Notes: generated by a model not told the origin, from the sequence alone. 64,000 nt of DNA from Clostridiales bacterium (GCA_022009995.1 CP091734.1:868001-932000), one strand, 5' to 3'. Numbered from the stretch's first letter, positions 28,182 to 37,995 are shown. Made by a program: numbers and translations.

Positions 28182-29203
28182 ATGGTAAAATATGTTGTAA
28201 GACGTATTCTTTACATGATATTGGTGTTGGTCATTTTATCGCTGATCATGTTCTTTTTGTACAACCTGATACCGTACGATCGTGCGGCAAGTGCGGCGCG
28301 TGCAGAAGTTACAAACAATAAACCGTGAAACTTGACTATGACACCGTATATCTTAAATATCAGCGCCTATACGGAACTGACGGTTCGACGATGGATCGTT
28401 ATTTGCGATGGGTTGGTGTAAAACCATATTATAACGGAGAGAAAAAGGGCATTCTTCAAGGATATATGGGTTATAGTATAACTTATGCAAAGGACGTTAC
28501 CGAAGTTATTTCAACGCCTATGCGTAATACGGTGCGAATCAACTTGATTGCCACGGTGGTTGCACTTGCTATTACCATCCCTTTGGGGATTGCATGCGCG
28601 GTTAAACGAGGAAGTGTTTTTGACAATGGAACACAAATCTTTACTATTATCGGGTATAGTATACCGGTGTTTATAACCGCAATATTATTTATTTGGGTGT
28701 TTTCAGGCACCCTACACTGGTTCCCCGCAAGCGGCATGGGGACTGCCGGTGAAAAATATACCGGAATCAAAGCGTTTAACGATTGGCTATATTATATGGC
28801 GCTTCCGCTTATCGTTATGACGTTCTGCTCGCTTGGCGGAATGACCAGATACGTTCGTGCGTCTATGATCGAGGCGCTCAGCATGGATTGTATCAGGACG
28901 GCAAGGGCAAAAGGTCTGAAAGAAAGGACGGTTATCTTTTCGCATGCATTCAGAAATGCGTTGATACCGATTGTAACACTTGTTATCGGTTGGTTTTTGG
29001 GTATATTCTCGGGCTCGTTGATGGTTGAATCGATTTTTGGCTTAAACGGCGTGGGAAAACTGCTGATCTCGTCGCTTAAAACAGGCGACTATGAGGTCGT
29101 TTTGTGTTTGCAAATGTTTTACGTTTTAATTGCTCTTTTGGGTAATATGATTATCGACCTTGCGTATGGCATCATTGATCCGCGCATCAGAGTTTCAAAA
29201 TAG
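28182..29203 (+). CDS. oppB: Oligopeptide ABC transporter permease OppB (one frameshift)
   Basis: MVKYVVRRILYMILVLVILSLIMFFLYNLIP is the classical first helix. A missing base near 28325 (CCGTGAAAC) breaks the frame; restored, it gives the extracytoplasmic loop and five further helices. The BPD_transp_1 EAA loop is ALSMDCIRTARAKGLKERTVI. About 340 residues, normal. Start ATG at 28182 (TGGAGTAAACA upstream). Pairs with OppC to form the channel. Confidence 0.92.
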
Positions 29204-29214
29204 GAGACCAAAAT

Positions 29215-31401
29215 ATGAAAAAAGAATTAAAAAACGATAATTCCGCTTCAAAGGTCAAAGCCTTTTTTGTAAAACTCGGCAAAGGCATTGTCAACATGTT
29301 AAAAACGGTTGGCAGATGGCTATACCGTGCTTTCATGGGACCATCCGCCGTTTTAGCGAGAGAGGAATCAAAAAGACGAAAGCAAGCACTTGCTGAACAG
29401 GAAAATAATTCGGCGTCAAACCTTGACCGAGTCGATGGTCAGGTTTTGCGCGATGTTGATGATAAATCGTATAACGATACCATTTGTGATAATGCTGTAA
29501 ATGCAGATGAAACAACGGATATTGACGATAAAATAAATAAAAAAAGAAAAAAGCGCAGAAAAAGCAAGAAACAAGATGACAATAATGTCGAAGAAATTGT
29601 CAGTCCGTTCAGACAAGTTTTTAAAAACTTCTTTGGAAAAAGACTGGCGGTAACTGCTCTTGTCATTTTGATTTTAATGTTCGGACTGGCGTTTATCGGG
29701 CCACTGTGTATGCCGAAGTACTCGGATACATACAGCGAGTTTTTCCATCTTAATCAAAAACCGGGATTTAAATATCTTAAAATCCCAAAAGAACTTGCAT
29801 CAGATGTAAAATATATTTCCACATGGGACGCTTTTTCCGCGGGATTATCCAACAGCGGCAAAGTTTATGTCTGGGGTAACACGGATATCGGCGCAAGCGG
29901 TATCGACGTTGGGAAAATCCCCGACGAAGTTAAAAATGCAGATATTAAGTTTGTCGGTGCAGGCGAGGATCACATTGTGGCAATCGGCTCGGACGGCAAG
30001 ATTTATTGTTGGGGCAAAGACGACGTCGGACAACTTGGCAAATACGAAACAACCGAGTTATATTATGAGATGCCGGTGGAAATCCGTGACGGCGTAAACA
30101 TCAATGAAGTTTCTCAACTTGTAGTCGGACATTTTGTAACGGCACTTGTTATGAAAGACGGAAAAGTTTATATGTGGGGCGCAAAGGCTTCATTGTTAAA
30201 CTTTGAAAGTATTGCGGCACTTACAAACGTTGAAAAACTAGTATTTGAACAGTCGTATGCGGTTGCTTTGTTGAAAGACGGAACCGTTTCAACCGGTGAC
30301 AAAAACGTATTTAAGAAGGTTTACTTACCAGACGGAACAAAAAAAGACCTTGACGCGTTCACAAGAGGAAGAAAAATAGTAGATTTGGCGGCGAACCAAA
30401 GTTGTGTGGCTCTTGTCTTGTCGGATGGTACGATTGGTTTTGGCGGCACCGTTGACGAAAAAACGTATACAACGGGCATTCCTGACGGTGAAAAAATCAC
30501 ACAACTTGTCAGTGGTCAAAGACACTTTGTTGCGTTGACCGATGCCGGTAACATTTATACGTGGGGCAGCGACATTTTAAATCAAACCAAAATGCCAAAA
30601 GCTTCAAAACTGCAAGGCACGGATACCATTTATGCGGGAGCATTTGCTTCGTATGCGGTAAAAGATGGCAAAGTACTTGGCAAGTGGGGCTGGAAAGGAT
30701 ATTTGTTTGGAACCGATGCATCGGGCAGAAGTATTTTGCAGCGTTCGATCAGCGGTGGCAAAATGACGATGACGGTCGGAGCAGTTGCGGTGTTGATAAG
30801 TACCGTTATCGGTATTGTTATCGGTATTATCTCCGGATATTTCGGAGGTTGGGTTGATATGTTCTTAATGCGTGTGTGCGAGATTGTATCTGCAATACCG
30901 TTTTTGCCGTTTGCAATGATTCTGTCGTCGGTTATGTTGAAAATGGATATTACAAACAACCAAAAAATCGTGCTGATCATGGTTATTTTGGGCGTGTTGA
31001 CCTGGCCCGGACTTGCTCGTCTTGTCAGGGGACAAGTTTTGGCAGAAAGAGAAAAGGAATTTGTCACTGCGGCAAAGGCGATGGGCGTCAGGGAAGGAAG
31101 AATTGCGTTCAAGCATATCTTACCAAACGTAATCAGCGTTATCCTGGTTTCACTGACGTTGGACTTTGCGGGTTGCTTGCTTACCGAATCTTCGTTGTCA
31201 TACCTTGGCTTCGGCGTTCAACAACCGAGTCCTACCTGGGGTAATATGCTGGATATGTGTAAAGATATCACGCGTATTTCAAACTACTGGTGGCAATGGT
31301 TGTTCCCGGCATTGCTGTTGGCGACGTCAACTATTTGCATAAACATCATCGGCGATACATTGCGAGACGTAATGGATCCGAAATCGAATATTGATAAGTA
31401 A
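29215..31401 (+). CDS. oppC: OppC-like permease with an RCC1-type beta-propeller inserted in its first extracytoplasmic loop
   Basis: 728 residues in one intact frame; ordinary OppC is about 300. Order: charged cytoplasmic N-terminus (1-140) with a KKRKKRRKSKK patch; TM1 (about 143-166); a short linker; RCC1-like repeats (about 197-495); then the standard FGTDASGRSILQRS segment, five helices and EAA loop AKAMGVREGRIAFKHILPN. Seven repeat cores are visible, including NSGKVYVWG, SDGKIYCWG, KDGKVYMWG, KDGTV, SDGTIGFGG, AGNIYTWG and KDGKVLGKWG, enough for a closed seven-blade propeller. By topology the propeller faces outward, beside the OppA docking face. Its role is unknown: docking, substrate capture or wall contact are possible. 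Confidence 0.9.
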   Translation: MKKELKNDNSASKVKAFFVKLGKGIVNMLKTVGRWLYRAFMGPSAVLAREESKRRKQALAEQENNSASNLDRVDGQVLRDVDDKSYNDTICDNAVNADETTDIDDKINKKRKKRRKSKKQDDNNVEEIVSPFRQVFKNFFGKRLAVTALVILILMFGLAFIGPLCMPKYSDTYSEFFHLNQKPGFKYLKIPKELASDVKYISTWDAFSAGLSNSGKVYVWGNTDIGASGIDVGKIPDEVKNADIKFVGAGEDHIVAIGSDGKIYCWGKDDVGQLGKYETTELYYEMPVEIRDGVNINEVSQLVVGHFVTALVMKDGKVYMWGAKASLLNFESIAALTNVEKLVFEQSYAVALLKDGTVSTGDKNVFKKVYLPDGTKKDLDAFTRGRKIVDLAANQSCVALVLSDGTIGFGGTVDEKTYTTGIPDGEKITQLVSGQRHFVALTDAGNIYTWGSDILNQTKMPKASKLQGTDTIYAGAFASYAVKDGKVLGKWGWKGYLFGTDASGRSILQRSISGGKMTMTVGAVAVLISTVIGIVIGIISGYFGGWVDMFLMRVCEIVSAIPFLPFAMILSSVMLKMDITNNQKIVLIMVILGVLTWPGLARLVRGQVLAEREKEFVTAAKAMGVREGRIAFKHILPNVISVILVSLTLDFAGCLLTESSLSYLGFGVQQPSPTWGNMLDMCKDITRISNYWWQWLFPALLLATSTICINIIGDTLRDVMDPKSNIDK

Positions 31402-31413
31402 AGGAGGTAATTT

Positions 31414-32429
31414 ATGGCATTATTAGAAGTTAAAAATTTGCATACTTACTTCCGTACAAAGAAGGGCATCGTCAAAGCCGTCAACGGCGTTTCGTATTCG
31501 GTGGAAGCAGGTCGCACTATCGGCATCGTCGGCGAATCCGGAAGCGGGAAAAGCGTCGAGGCAATGAGCATATTGCGCTTGCTCGACGAGAACGGCTGGA
31601 TCGAAAGCGGCGAGATTTTGTTCGACGGGCAGGATATTACCAAAGTTTCCGTCAACGAAATGTGCAAGATCAGAGGCAACAAGATTTCTGTTATCTTCCA
31701 GGAGCCGATGACCAGCCTTAACCCCGTATTTAACGTTAAACGCCAGCTCAGCGAGCCGTTTATCATCCACCAGGGAATGAAGAAGAAAGAGGCCGAAAAG
31801 AAAGCGCTTGAAATGCTTGACGCCGTCCAGATTCCCAACCCCGCGGCGGTTTTGAAACAGTATCCGCATCAGCTCTCCGGCGGTATGCGTCAGCGCGTTA
31901 TGATCGCTATGGCGCTTGCTTGCAAGCCCAAAATCCTGATTGCGGACGAGCCGACTACCGCGCTCGACGTCACAATTCAGGCGCAAATCCTGCATCTGAT
32001 GAATCAGTTGCAACGCGATAACGGCACCGCTATTATCTTTATTACCCATGACCTCGGCGTTATCAACGAGATGGCGGACGACGTCGTCGTTATGTACTGC
32101 GGTCAGGTCGTGGAACAGGCGCCCGCGTCGGTCATCTTCACCGATTGTCGCCAAAGCCATCCTTATACCGAAGGCCTTATGAATTCTATCCCTCGTATTG
32201 AGGGTGATAAGGGCAAACTCGAACCCATACCCGGCGCCGTGCCTCACCCGCTCGCGCTCCCCAAAGGTTGTAAGTTCGCCCCAGGTGCAAGTACTGCACT
32301 CAAAAATGCATCGACGAAGAACCCGAACTCATTGAAGTCGCCTCGGGACAAAAAATCAGATGTTTCTATCCCGAAAAGGAGGTTAGAAGAAGTGATGAAC
32401 ACCTCAAAGAAGTTGTTGAGTATAAATAA
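31414..32429 (+). CDS. oppD: Oligopeptide ABC transporter ATPase OppD (one frameshift)
   Basis: Walker A GESGSGKSVE, Q-loop IFQEPMTSLNPVF, signature LSGGMRQRVMIAMAL, Walker B ILIADEPTTALD and H-loop FITHDLGVI. A C is lost near 32280; corrected, the end reads FAPRCKYCTQKCIDEEPE..., the oligopeptide-transporter Cys motif, stopping at the TAA at 32429. About 338 residues, normal, with no insertion, which contrasts with OppF. RBS AAAGGAGG. It overlaps oppF by 35 bp. Confidence 0.93.
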
Positions 32430-34141
32430 CCTTAAAAAGTACTTCCCGATTGCAAAATCTTCAATTTTTCAAAAGGAACAATTGTACGTTAAAGCCAACG
32501 AAGATATATCCCTTGATATTTACGAGGGCGAAACTATCGGCGTCGTCGGCGAGTCGGGTTGCGGAAAATCGACGCTCGGCAGAGTATTGCTTCAACTTTA
32601 TCCTCAAACCGCGGGCGAATCTATCTATTACGGCAGAAGCATCGCAGAAGTCGCACCTGCATACATCAGGGAGACGATTGTCCATTTCGACCGCCATTTG
32701 AAAGTATGAGAAATTGCGCGCTAAGGCCGAAAAACTCGAACAAGAGGTGGCGGCTGTCGGCGAGGAACAAGCGGATTTCTTTTTGCTTCAAAACAGGAAT
32801 TTGGCGGAGGCAAACGCACAGACCGAACTTCAACACATCGTTAAAATCGTAGGCGGGTTCTTTGCTGTCAGAGACCAGGATGGTTTGCGAAAGAACCTTG
32901 AAATTTACAAGTGCAATATTAAAGATGTGAAGTTGAAGAGAAAATTCGACACGCAAAAAGTGAAACTCGAATATCTCGAAGGCAAAGTGCAGGAAGAAGG
33001 TTTGTCCGATGCGAGAAGAACATTCTATAATAAAAGAATCGAACGCATACGCACGATGCATGAAACCACCGAAAAAGCGATAGTTGTCGAGGACGAAAGA
33101 TTCAATAAGTTGTGCGGCGAACTTGACGAAATAAAAGCCAGGTACAGCGACAACGAAGAATTCCAAAAGTATGAAGCAATGCTCGACAACGGCGTTGATC
33201 TGGCGCGCCTCAAATACAAAGAAATCAGACCGCTCAGGCATGATCTGCAAATCATTTTCCAGGATCCGTATTCGAGTTTAAATCCTCGTATGACGGTCGG
33301 TCAGATTATCGAGGAAGGTCTTACGACGCACAATTTCTTCCGCCACGGAAGCAAGGCGATGAAAGAATACATCTTGCAAACAATGTCAAAATGTGGTTTG
33401 CAGGACTATATGTTGCACAGATATCCTCATCAATTTTCGGGCGGACAAAGACAACGTATTTGCATAGCGCGTGCGTTAGCGGTCAAGCCGAAGTTTGTCG
33501 TATGTGACGAATGTGTTTCCGCGCTTGACGTGTCCATTCAATCGCAAATCATCAATCTGCTTGAAGAACTGAAAGAGAAAGAAGGATTGACTTATTTGTT
33601 TATATCTCACGATTTGTCCGTCGTCAGATATATCAGCGACCGTATCTGCGTTATGTATCTTGGCAACGTTGTCGAACTTGCGGATGCGGAAACAATTTTC
33701 AAAGATCCTCGCCATCCCTACACAATCGCGTTGCTAAGCTCCATTCCTACGACTGATATCGAGAGTTTGGAAAAAGAGCGCATTTTGTTGGAAGGCAGCA
33801 TTCCGAGCCCCATTAAGCCCCCGTCAGGATGTAAATTCCACACCAGATGTTATATGGCGTGTGATAAATGCAACAGAGTTCCTCCTCCCCTTGTTGAAGT
33901 TGAGCCGGGGCATTTCGTAGCCTGCCATAAGTTGGAAAAGAAGTTGGACGAAGAGGGTAACTATTTGTTCGAGATGCCTAAAATGGTCAAAAAAACCGCA
34001 AAGATACAGGAAGTCAAAAGTGAAGAGGGCGAAGAAAGTTTGCCCGCAGACGTCGTGGAAGAACAAATAAATGCGGAAGCCGATCAAAACGAAACGGATG
34101 CAATAATCGCAGAAGATATTGCAAAAAAATCCATGGACTGA
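32395..34141 (+). CDS. oppF: OppF-like ATPase with a ~190-residue insertion between Walker A and Q-loop and an acidic tail (one frameshift)
   Basis: Start ATG at 32395 after GGAGG. Walker A GESGCGKSTLG (about residue 52) leads to LYPQTAGESIYYGRSI, where a normal OppF reaches the Q-loop within ~30 residues. Here ~190 residues intervene (about 85-275), rich in Lys/Glu with helical KLRAKAEKLEQEVAAVGEE and VKLKRKFDTQKVKLEYLEGK runs and a central HIVKIVGGFFAVRD patch. Then LRHDLQIIFQDPYSSLNP, FSGGQRQRICIARAL, Walker B VVCDECVSALD and FISHDLSVV follow. The C-terminus has the Cys motif and ~70 extra acidic residues. One A is missing near 32703 (LKKYEKL). About 582 residues versus ~320 usual. Confidence 0.88.
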
Positions 34142-34142
34142 T

Positions 34143-34382
34143 ATGAAGCGACTGCCAAAAGACGAACGTCCCCACAGAGAGGGCTTCTTTGAGTTGATGA
34201 CGAGGCTGAAAAACCAGGTCGACGACGACAAGCAACTCAAAGACGAGGAAAAGATTAAGCTGGACAAGAAAGATATCGTGGCGTTGTTTTTATCGGCGTT
34301 TTTCACGTTATTCTTGCCGGTTGTCATATTCCTGGTCGGGATAGTGTGCCTTGTTATGGCACTGTTCGGATTTTTCGGATAG
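34143..34382 (+). CDS. Small one- or two-helix membrane protein at the end of the opp operon
   Basis: 79 residues: a highly charged N-terminal half (KNQVDDDKQLKDEEKIKLDKKD), then a long hydrophobic C-terminal stretch (about 48-78) that could form one long helix or a hairpin. It starts 1 bp after the oppF stop and so is probably translationally coupled. Not recognised. The position suggests an accessory of the transporter, but this is inference. Confidence 0.65.
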   Translation: MKRLPKDERPHREGFFELMTRLKNQVDDDKQLKDEEKIKLDKKDIVALFLSAFFTLFLPVVIFLVGIVCLVMALFGFFG

Positions 34383-34414
34383 CCAAAAAAAACCATTTAC
34401 AATATTTCAAAAAG

Positions 34415-34461
34415 CATCACGGAAGTCAAGCAAGAAAAAAGACTTTCCGTGGTGTTTTTTT
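34415..34461 (+). terminator. Terminator of the opp operon
   Basis: CATCACGGAAGTC pairs with GACTTTCCGTGGTG (34441-34454), followed by seven T. The rest of 34462-34688 is AT-rich with no gene seen. Confidence 0.8.
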
Positions 34462-34688
34462 ATTATTTGAATTTTGCATATAAGTCCGTGGAATGGTCAA
34501 ATTCAGAGTTGTTATTAAAAGAACAATCGCCGAAAAATGTGAAATATAGCATATCGTGTAATATTTGCTAATAAAAGCATAAACAGGAGTTTAACATTAC
34601 GAAATATATCAATTAACGAACGATATTAACATATTCGAATGTTTTATAATATGTTAAGAAAGGCGTCGTTTGTTGGCAAAAAAAGAAA

Positions 34689-34711
34689 GAGTTCGACAAA
34701 AAATCGAACTC
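34689..34711. terminator. Hairpin terminating the MDR gene on the minus strand
   Basis: GAGTTCGA/TCGAACTC with an A-rich loop, flanked by A-runs on both sides, so it reads as a T-tailed terminator on the minus strand. Confidence 0.7.
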
Positions 34712-34745
34712 AAAAAAAGAGATGTTTTTCAATAGTTTTTGACGG

Positions 34746-35747
34746 TCACATGCAGTCGACGACGACTTTGCCGTAGGCGTATTTGTCCTCGGAAATGCGC
34801 GGAAGTTCGCGATCGATGTCGTCGAATTTTATCACGGAGTCGATAAAGCCCTCTGTATTTATGACCTTGTTTGCAAGCAGGTTTATTGCCGTATTGAATT
34901 CCCCATAGCCGTTTTTGACGGCGGTGACGTTGAGTTGTTTTTCCAGCACGTCGCCGAGGTTCAGTTGCAGATTGCTCAGAAAGTAATTGTAGCCGATGAC
35001 CGCGACCGTGCCGCCTTCCTGCGTGATGCTGGGAATGTAGTTGGGGAGCATGTTGGAGCGGGGTTCGTACAAAGTGAATTCCGCAAGTTTGCCGCCTGTG
35101 ATTTCGATAATACGCTGGCGGACGTCCGCTTTGGACGGGTTTATGGTGTAATAAATGCCGTGATTTTCGGCAAGGGACAATTTCGTTTCGTCCACATCGA
35201 TGACGATCGGCACGAGTTGGTAATAAATGCAAAGTTCCGCCGCGATGATGCCGAGCGTGTTTGCGCCGAGAATCGCCACGTAGTCGCCGCGTTCCGTTTC
35301 GAGCGCGCCGAGGGATTTAACCGCAAGGGCGATTTGTTCCGTAAAAATGGCGTCGTTGTCCTTAATACCTTCGGGCAGGGGGTAAACGTTTTCGGGCGGC
35401 ATCGAGATGAAGTCGCACAAAAAGCCGTCCATATCGAGCCCCATAACCTTGACGTCGGGGACGAGCGCGCCTTTTTTCTTGTAAAACGGATCGTCGAGAA
35501 CGTAAGGGCTCAGAACCACGCGTTCGCCTTTTTTCAAGCCCGACATTGCGTGCGCCTCGGACACGAGACCGATTGCGGAACGCACGGGAATAATCGGATA
35601 AGAAGCCTTTTTCCCCTCAAAAATCGCGACGTCGGTTGAAGACAAAGCAACTTCGCTTATTCTGACTTTGACGTCGGTTGCCTCGGCTTCCTGCTTTTTC
35701 TCGACAAGGGCGATTTCTTCTTTGGCTGTGATTTGCCACGCTTTCAT
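34746..35747 (-). CDS. Medium-chain dehydrogenase/reductase-like protein lacking zinc ligands
   Basis: 333 residues from MKAWQITAKEEIALVE; GGAGGAATTG precedes this ATG, so I drop the ten upstream codons. GroES-like N-terminal domain (residues 1-130), then a Rossmann domain with VAILGANTLGIIAAELC and IVIDVDETKL. The usual catalytic Cys/His and the four-Cys structural zinc loop of alcohol dehydrogenases are absent (STDVAIFEGK at the first site). It could be a non-zinc reductase or a diverged sugar-alcohol dehydrogenase; substrate unknown. Single gene with its own TATAAT upstream. Confidence 0.75.
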   Translation of the reverse strand: MKAWQITAKEEIALVEKKQEAEATDVKVRISEVALSSTDVAIFEGKKASYPIIPVRSAIGLVSEAHAMSGLKKGERVVLSPYVLDDPFYKKKGALVPDVKVMGLDMDGFLCDFISMPPENVYPLPEGIKDNDAIFTEQIALAVKSLGALETERGDYVAILGANTLGIIAAELCIYYQLVPIVIDVDETKLSLAENHGIYYTINPSKADVRQRIIEITGGKLAEFTLYEPRSNMLPNYIPSITQEGGTVAVIGYNYFLSNLQLNLGDVLEKQLNVTAVKNGYGEFNTAINLLANKVINTEGFIDSVIKFDDIDRELPRISEDKYAYGKVVVDCM

Positions 35748-35858
35748 ACAATTCCTCCACAATATGAACAAAGCCATTATATCATATCGAGATTTGTTTG
35801 TAAACCGCAGGTATAAATTAAAAAATACTTATTTTACGCAAAAAACCGTGAAAAACCG

Positions 35859-35887
35859 TTGACTAAATGCGTTTATGAACTTATAAT
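35859..35887 (+). promoter_or_regulatory. Promoter of rpmE
   Basis: TTGACT at 35859-35864 and TATAAT at 35882-35887, spacer 17. Confidence 0.8.
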
Positions 35888-35932
35888 AATTAAGCATTCA
35901 TTCTTTTAAGGAAATAAAACGGAGGTATAGAT

Positions 35933-36139
35933 ATGAAAGATAATATCCATCCCGATTACCACGAGGTTACGGTAACCTGCGCTTGCGGCGCAACGTTCAA
36001 AACCGGTACGACCAAGAAGGGCGATACGATGAAGGTTGATATTTGCAATAAGTGCCACCCCTATTTCACGGGCAGACAAAAACTCGTTGATACCGGCGGA
36101 CGTGTAGATAAGTTCAAGAAACGTTATAATCTTGACTAA
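35933..36139 (+). CDS. rpmE: 50S ribosomal protein L31, zinc form
   Basis: 68 residues. HPDYHEVTVTCACGATFKTG and VDICNKCHPYFTGRQ carry the Cys pairs of the C+ type that binds zinc. Normal length. It leads the rpmE-yqhQ-prmC-prfA block that is common in clostridia. Confidence 0.97.
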   Translation: MKDNIHPDYHEVTVTCACGATFKTGTTKKGDTMKVDICNKCHPYFTGRQKLVDTGGRVDKFKKRYNLD

Positions 36140-36192
36140 TTCATTTTGTGCAGATTGTCAGAAGATAATCTGCATTTTTTAAATTTTAAGAT

Positions 36193-37992
36193 ATGAGAAA
36201 AACCCAAATCGGCGGACAGGCGGTTATGGAAGGCGTTATGATGCGCGGCAAATGCAGTATGGCAACCGCGGTCAGAAATTCCGACGGCGATATCGTTGTC
36301 GAAAGCAAGCGCCTTATCCCCGTCGAAAAGAAAAACGTCTGCTATCGTATTCCCGTATTGCGCGGCATCATCAACTTTGCGACGATGCTTTATACCGGGA
36401 CGCAAACGCTTTTAAGGTCAAGCGAAGTCTACGGCGAAGAAATCGAACCCTCGAAATTCGACAAATGGCTCTCCGAAAAACTGCATATCGACATTATGAA
36501 GGTCGTGATATGGTTTTCGGTGCTTTTGGGGGTGGCGTGCGCCGTAGGTCTTTTCGTGTTCCTGCCGCAGTTTCTTACCGAATTACTTTTCAAAGTTCCC
36601 GCGCTCAATGCGCTTTCGGGCAGCGTGCGCGACGTCGTATTCAGCGTTATCGAAGGGTTGATAAGGCTTGTCATCTTCGTGGCGTACGTCGCGATATGTT
36701 CCTGCGTGCCCGACGTGAAACGCGTGTTCATGTATCACGGGGCGGAACACAAGACGATAAACGCCTTTGAACACGACGAAGAACTTACCGTCGAAAACGT
36801 GCAGAAGTATTCCACGATTCACAAGCGTTGCGGCACGACGTTTATGGTGCTCGTTATGGTTGTCAGCATCATCGTGCTGGCGTTTGCGGGCTGGCTTACA
36901 GTGGACGTTTTCGGCTGGCCGAACAATGCCGGCATCAAGTTTGCGGTAAGGATTGTGATGATTCCGCTTGTCGCGGGCATTTCTTATGAAATTCTGAAAC
37001 TTCTGGCGTTGTCCGACAATATCGTCGTACGCATTATCCGCTGGCCGGGGCTGCAACTCCAAAGGCTCACAACCCGTCAGCCCGACGACGATATGGTGGA
37101 AGTGGCGATCGTCGCTTTCAAGACCGTTTACGAAATGGACGCCGACGAAACCATTCCCGAACGCACTTTCGACATCGGAAAACCTTATAAGGACGCGCGC
37201 GAGCAGGTGGAAAAGATTCTGCCCGCAGACAAATTCGATAAGTCCGACGTCGATTGGATTTTCACGGAAGTCACGGGCAAAAATCGCTCGGAACTGCCGC
37301 TTCTCAAAACAATTAAGACAAGCCAGCTTGAAAGGGCGCTTGCGTATGCGAAAGAACGCGAGACGGGCAAACCCTTGCAATACGTGTTCGGACACGTCGA
37401 TTTTTACGACGCGAAACTTCTTGTGAACGAAAACGTGCTTATCCCCCGTCCCGAAACCGAACTTCTGGCGGAGGCGGTTGCAAACCGCGCGAAAGACAAA
37501 AGCGTGCTCGACTTATGCACGGGCAGCGGCGCGATTGCGATAAGCGTGAAAAAGCACGAGCCGACGGCGGCGGTCACCGCAAGCGACGTCAGCGAAAACG
37601 CGATTTTCGTGGCGAAAGCGAACGGCGTCGCAAACCTTGTCGACGTGAAGTTTATCACAAGCGATTTATTTGAGAACATCGACGGTGAATTCGATATAAT
37701 AGTGTCGAATCCGCCGTATATAAAGACGGACGACATCCAAAATCTTGACGTCGAAGTCCGCGGGTACGAGCCGATTATCGCGCTTGACGGCGGCAAGGAC
37801 GGGCTTGATTTTTATCGCCGCATAATCGACGGCGCGGCGGCTCACCTTAAAGACGGCGGGGAACTTTTGATGGAACTCGGCATAGGCGAAGCCGAAGACG
37901 TGAAAGCGTACGCCGACGGAAAACTCGAATTTTCCGAATTTATCAAAGACTACGACGGCATCGACAGAATCGTGGTTTTCAAAAAGAGGTAA
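36193..37992 (+). CDS. prmC: YqhQ (DUF1385) membrane domain fused to PrmC release-factor glutamine methyltransferase
   Basis: 599 residues in one clean frame. Residues 1-~305 match DUF1385: IGGQAVMEGVMMRG, YHGAEHKTINAFEHDE, HKRCGTTFMVLV, several membrane helices and WPGLQLQRLTTRQPDD. From ~325 on it is PrmC/HemK: helical N-domain, YVFGHVDFY, LIPRPETELL, SAM motif VLDLCTGSGAIAI (near 437) and catalytic NPPY (near 507). PrmC methylates the Gln of the GGQ motif in RF1/RF2; prfA follows 3 bp on. In relatives the two proteins are adjacent separate genes, so this is a fusion or a lost stop. Confidence 0.9.
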   Translation: MRKTQIGGQAVMEGVMMRGKCSMATAVRNSDGDIVVESKRLIPVEKKNVCYRIPVLRGIINFATMLYTGTQTLLRSSEVYGEEIEPSKFDKWLSEKLHIDIMKVVIWFSVLLGVACAVGLFVFLPQFLTELLFKVPALNALSGSVRDVVFSVIEGLIRLVIFVAYVAICSCVPDVKRVFMYHGAEHKTINAFEHDEELTVENVQKYSTIHKRCGTTFMVLVMVVSIIVLAFAGWLTVDVFGWPNNAGIKFAVRIVMIPLVAGISYEILKLLALSDNIVVRIIRWPGLQLQRLTTRQPDDDMVEVAIVAFKTVYEMDADETIPERTFDIGKPYKDAREQVEKILPADKFDKSDVDWIFTEVTGKNRSELPLLKTIKTSQLERALAYAKERETGKPLQYVFGHVDFYDAKLLVNENVLIPRPETELLAEAVANRAKDKSVLDLCTGSGAIAISVKKHEPTAAVTASDVSENAIFVAKANGVANLVDVKFITSDLFENIDGEFDIIVSNPPYIKTDDIQNLDVEVRGYEPIIALDGGKDGLDFYRRIIDGAAAHLKDGGELLMELGIGEAEDVKAYADGKLEFSEFIKDYDGIDRIVVFKKR

Positions 37993-37995
37993 TTT

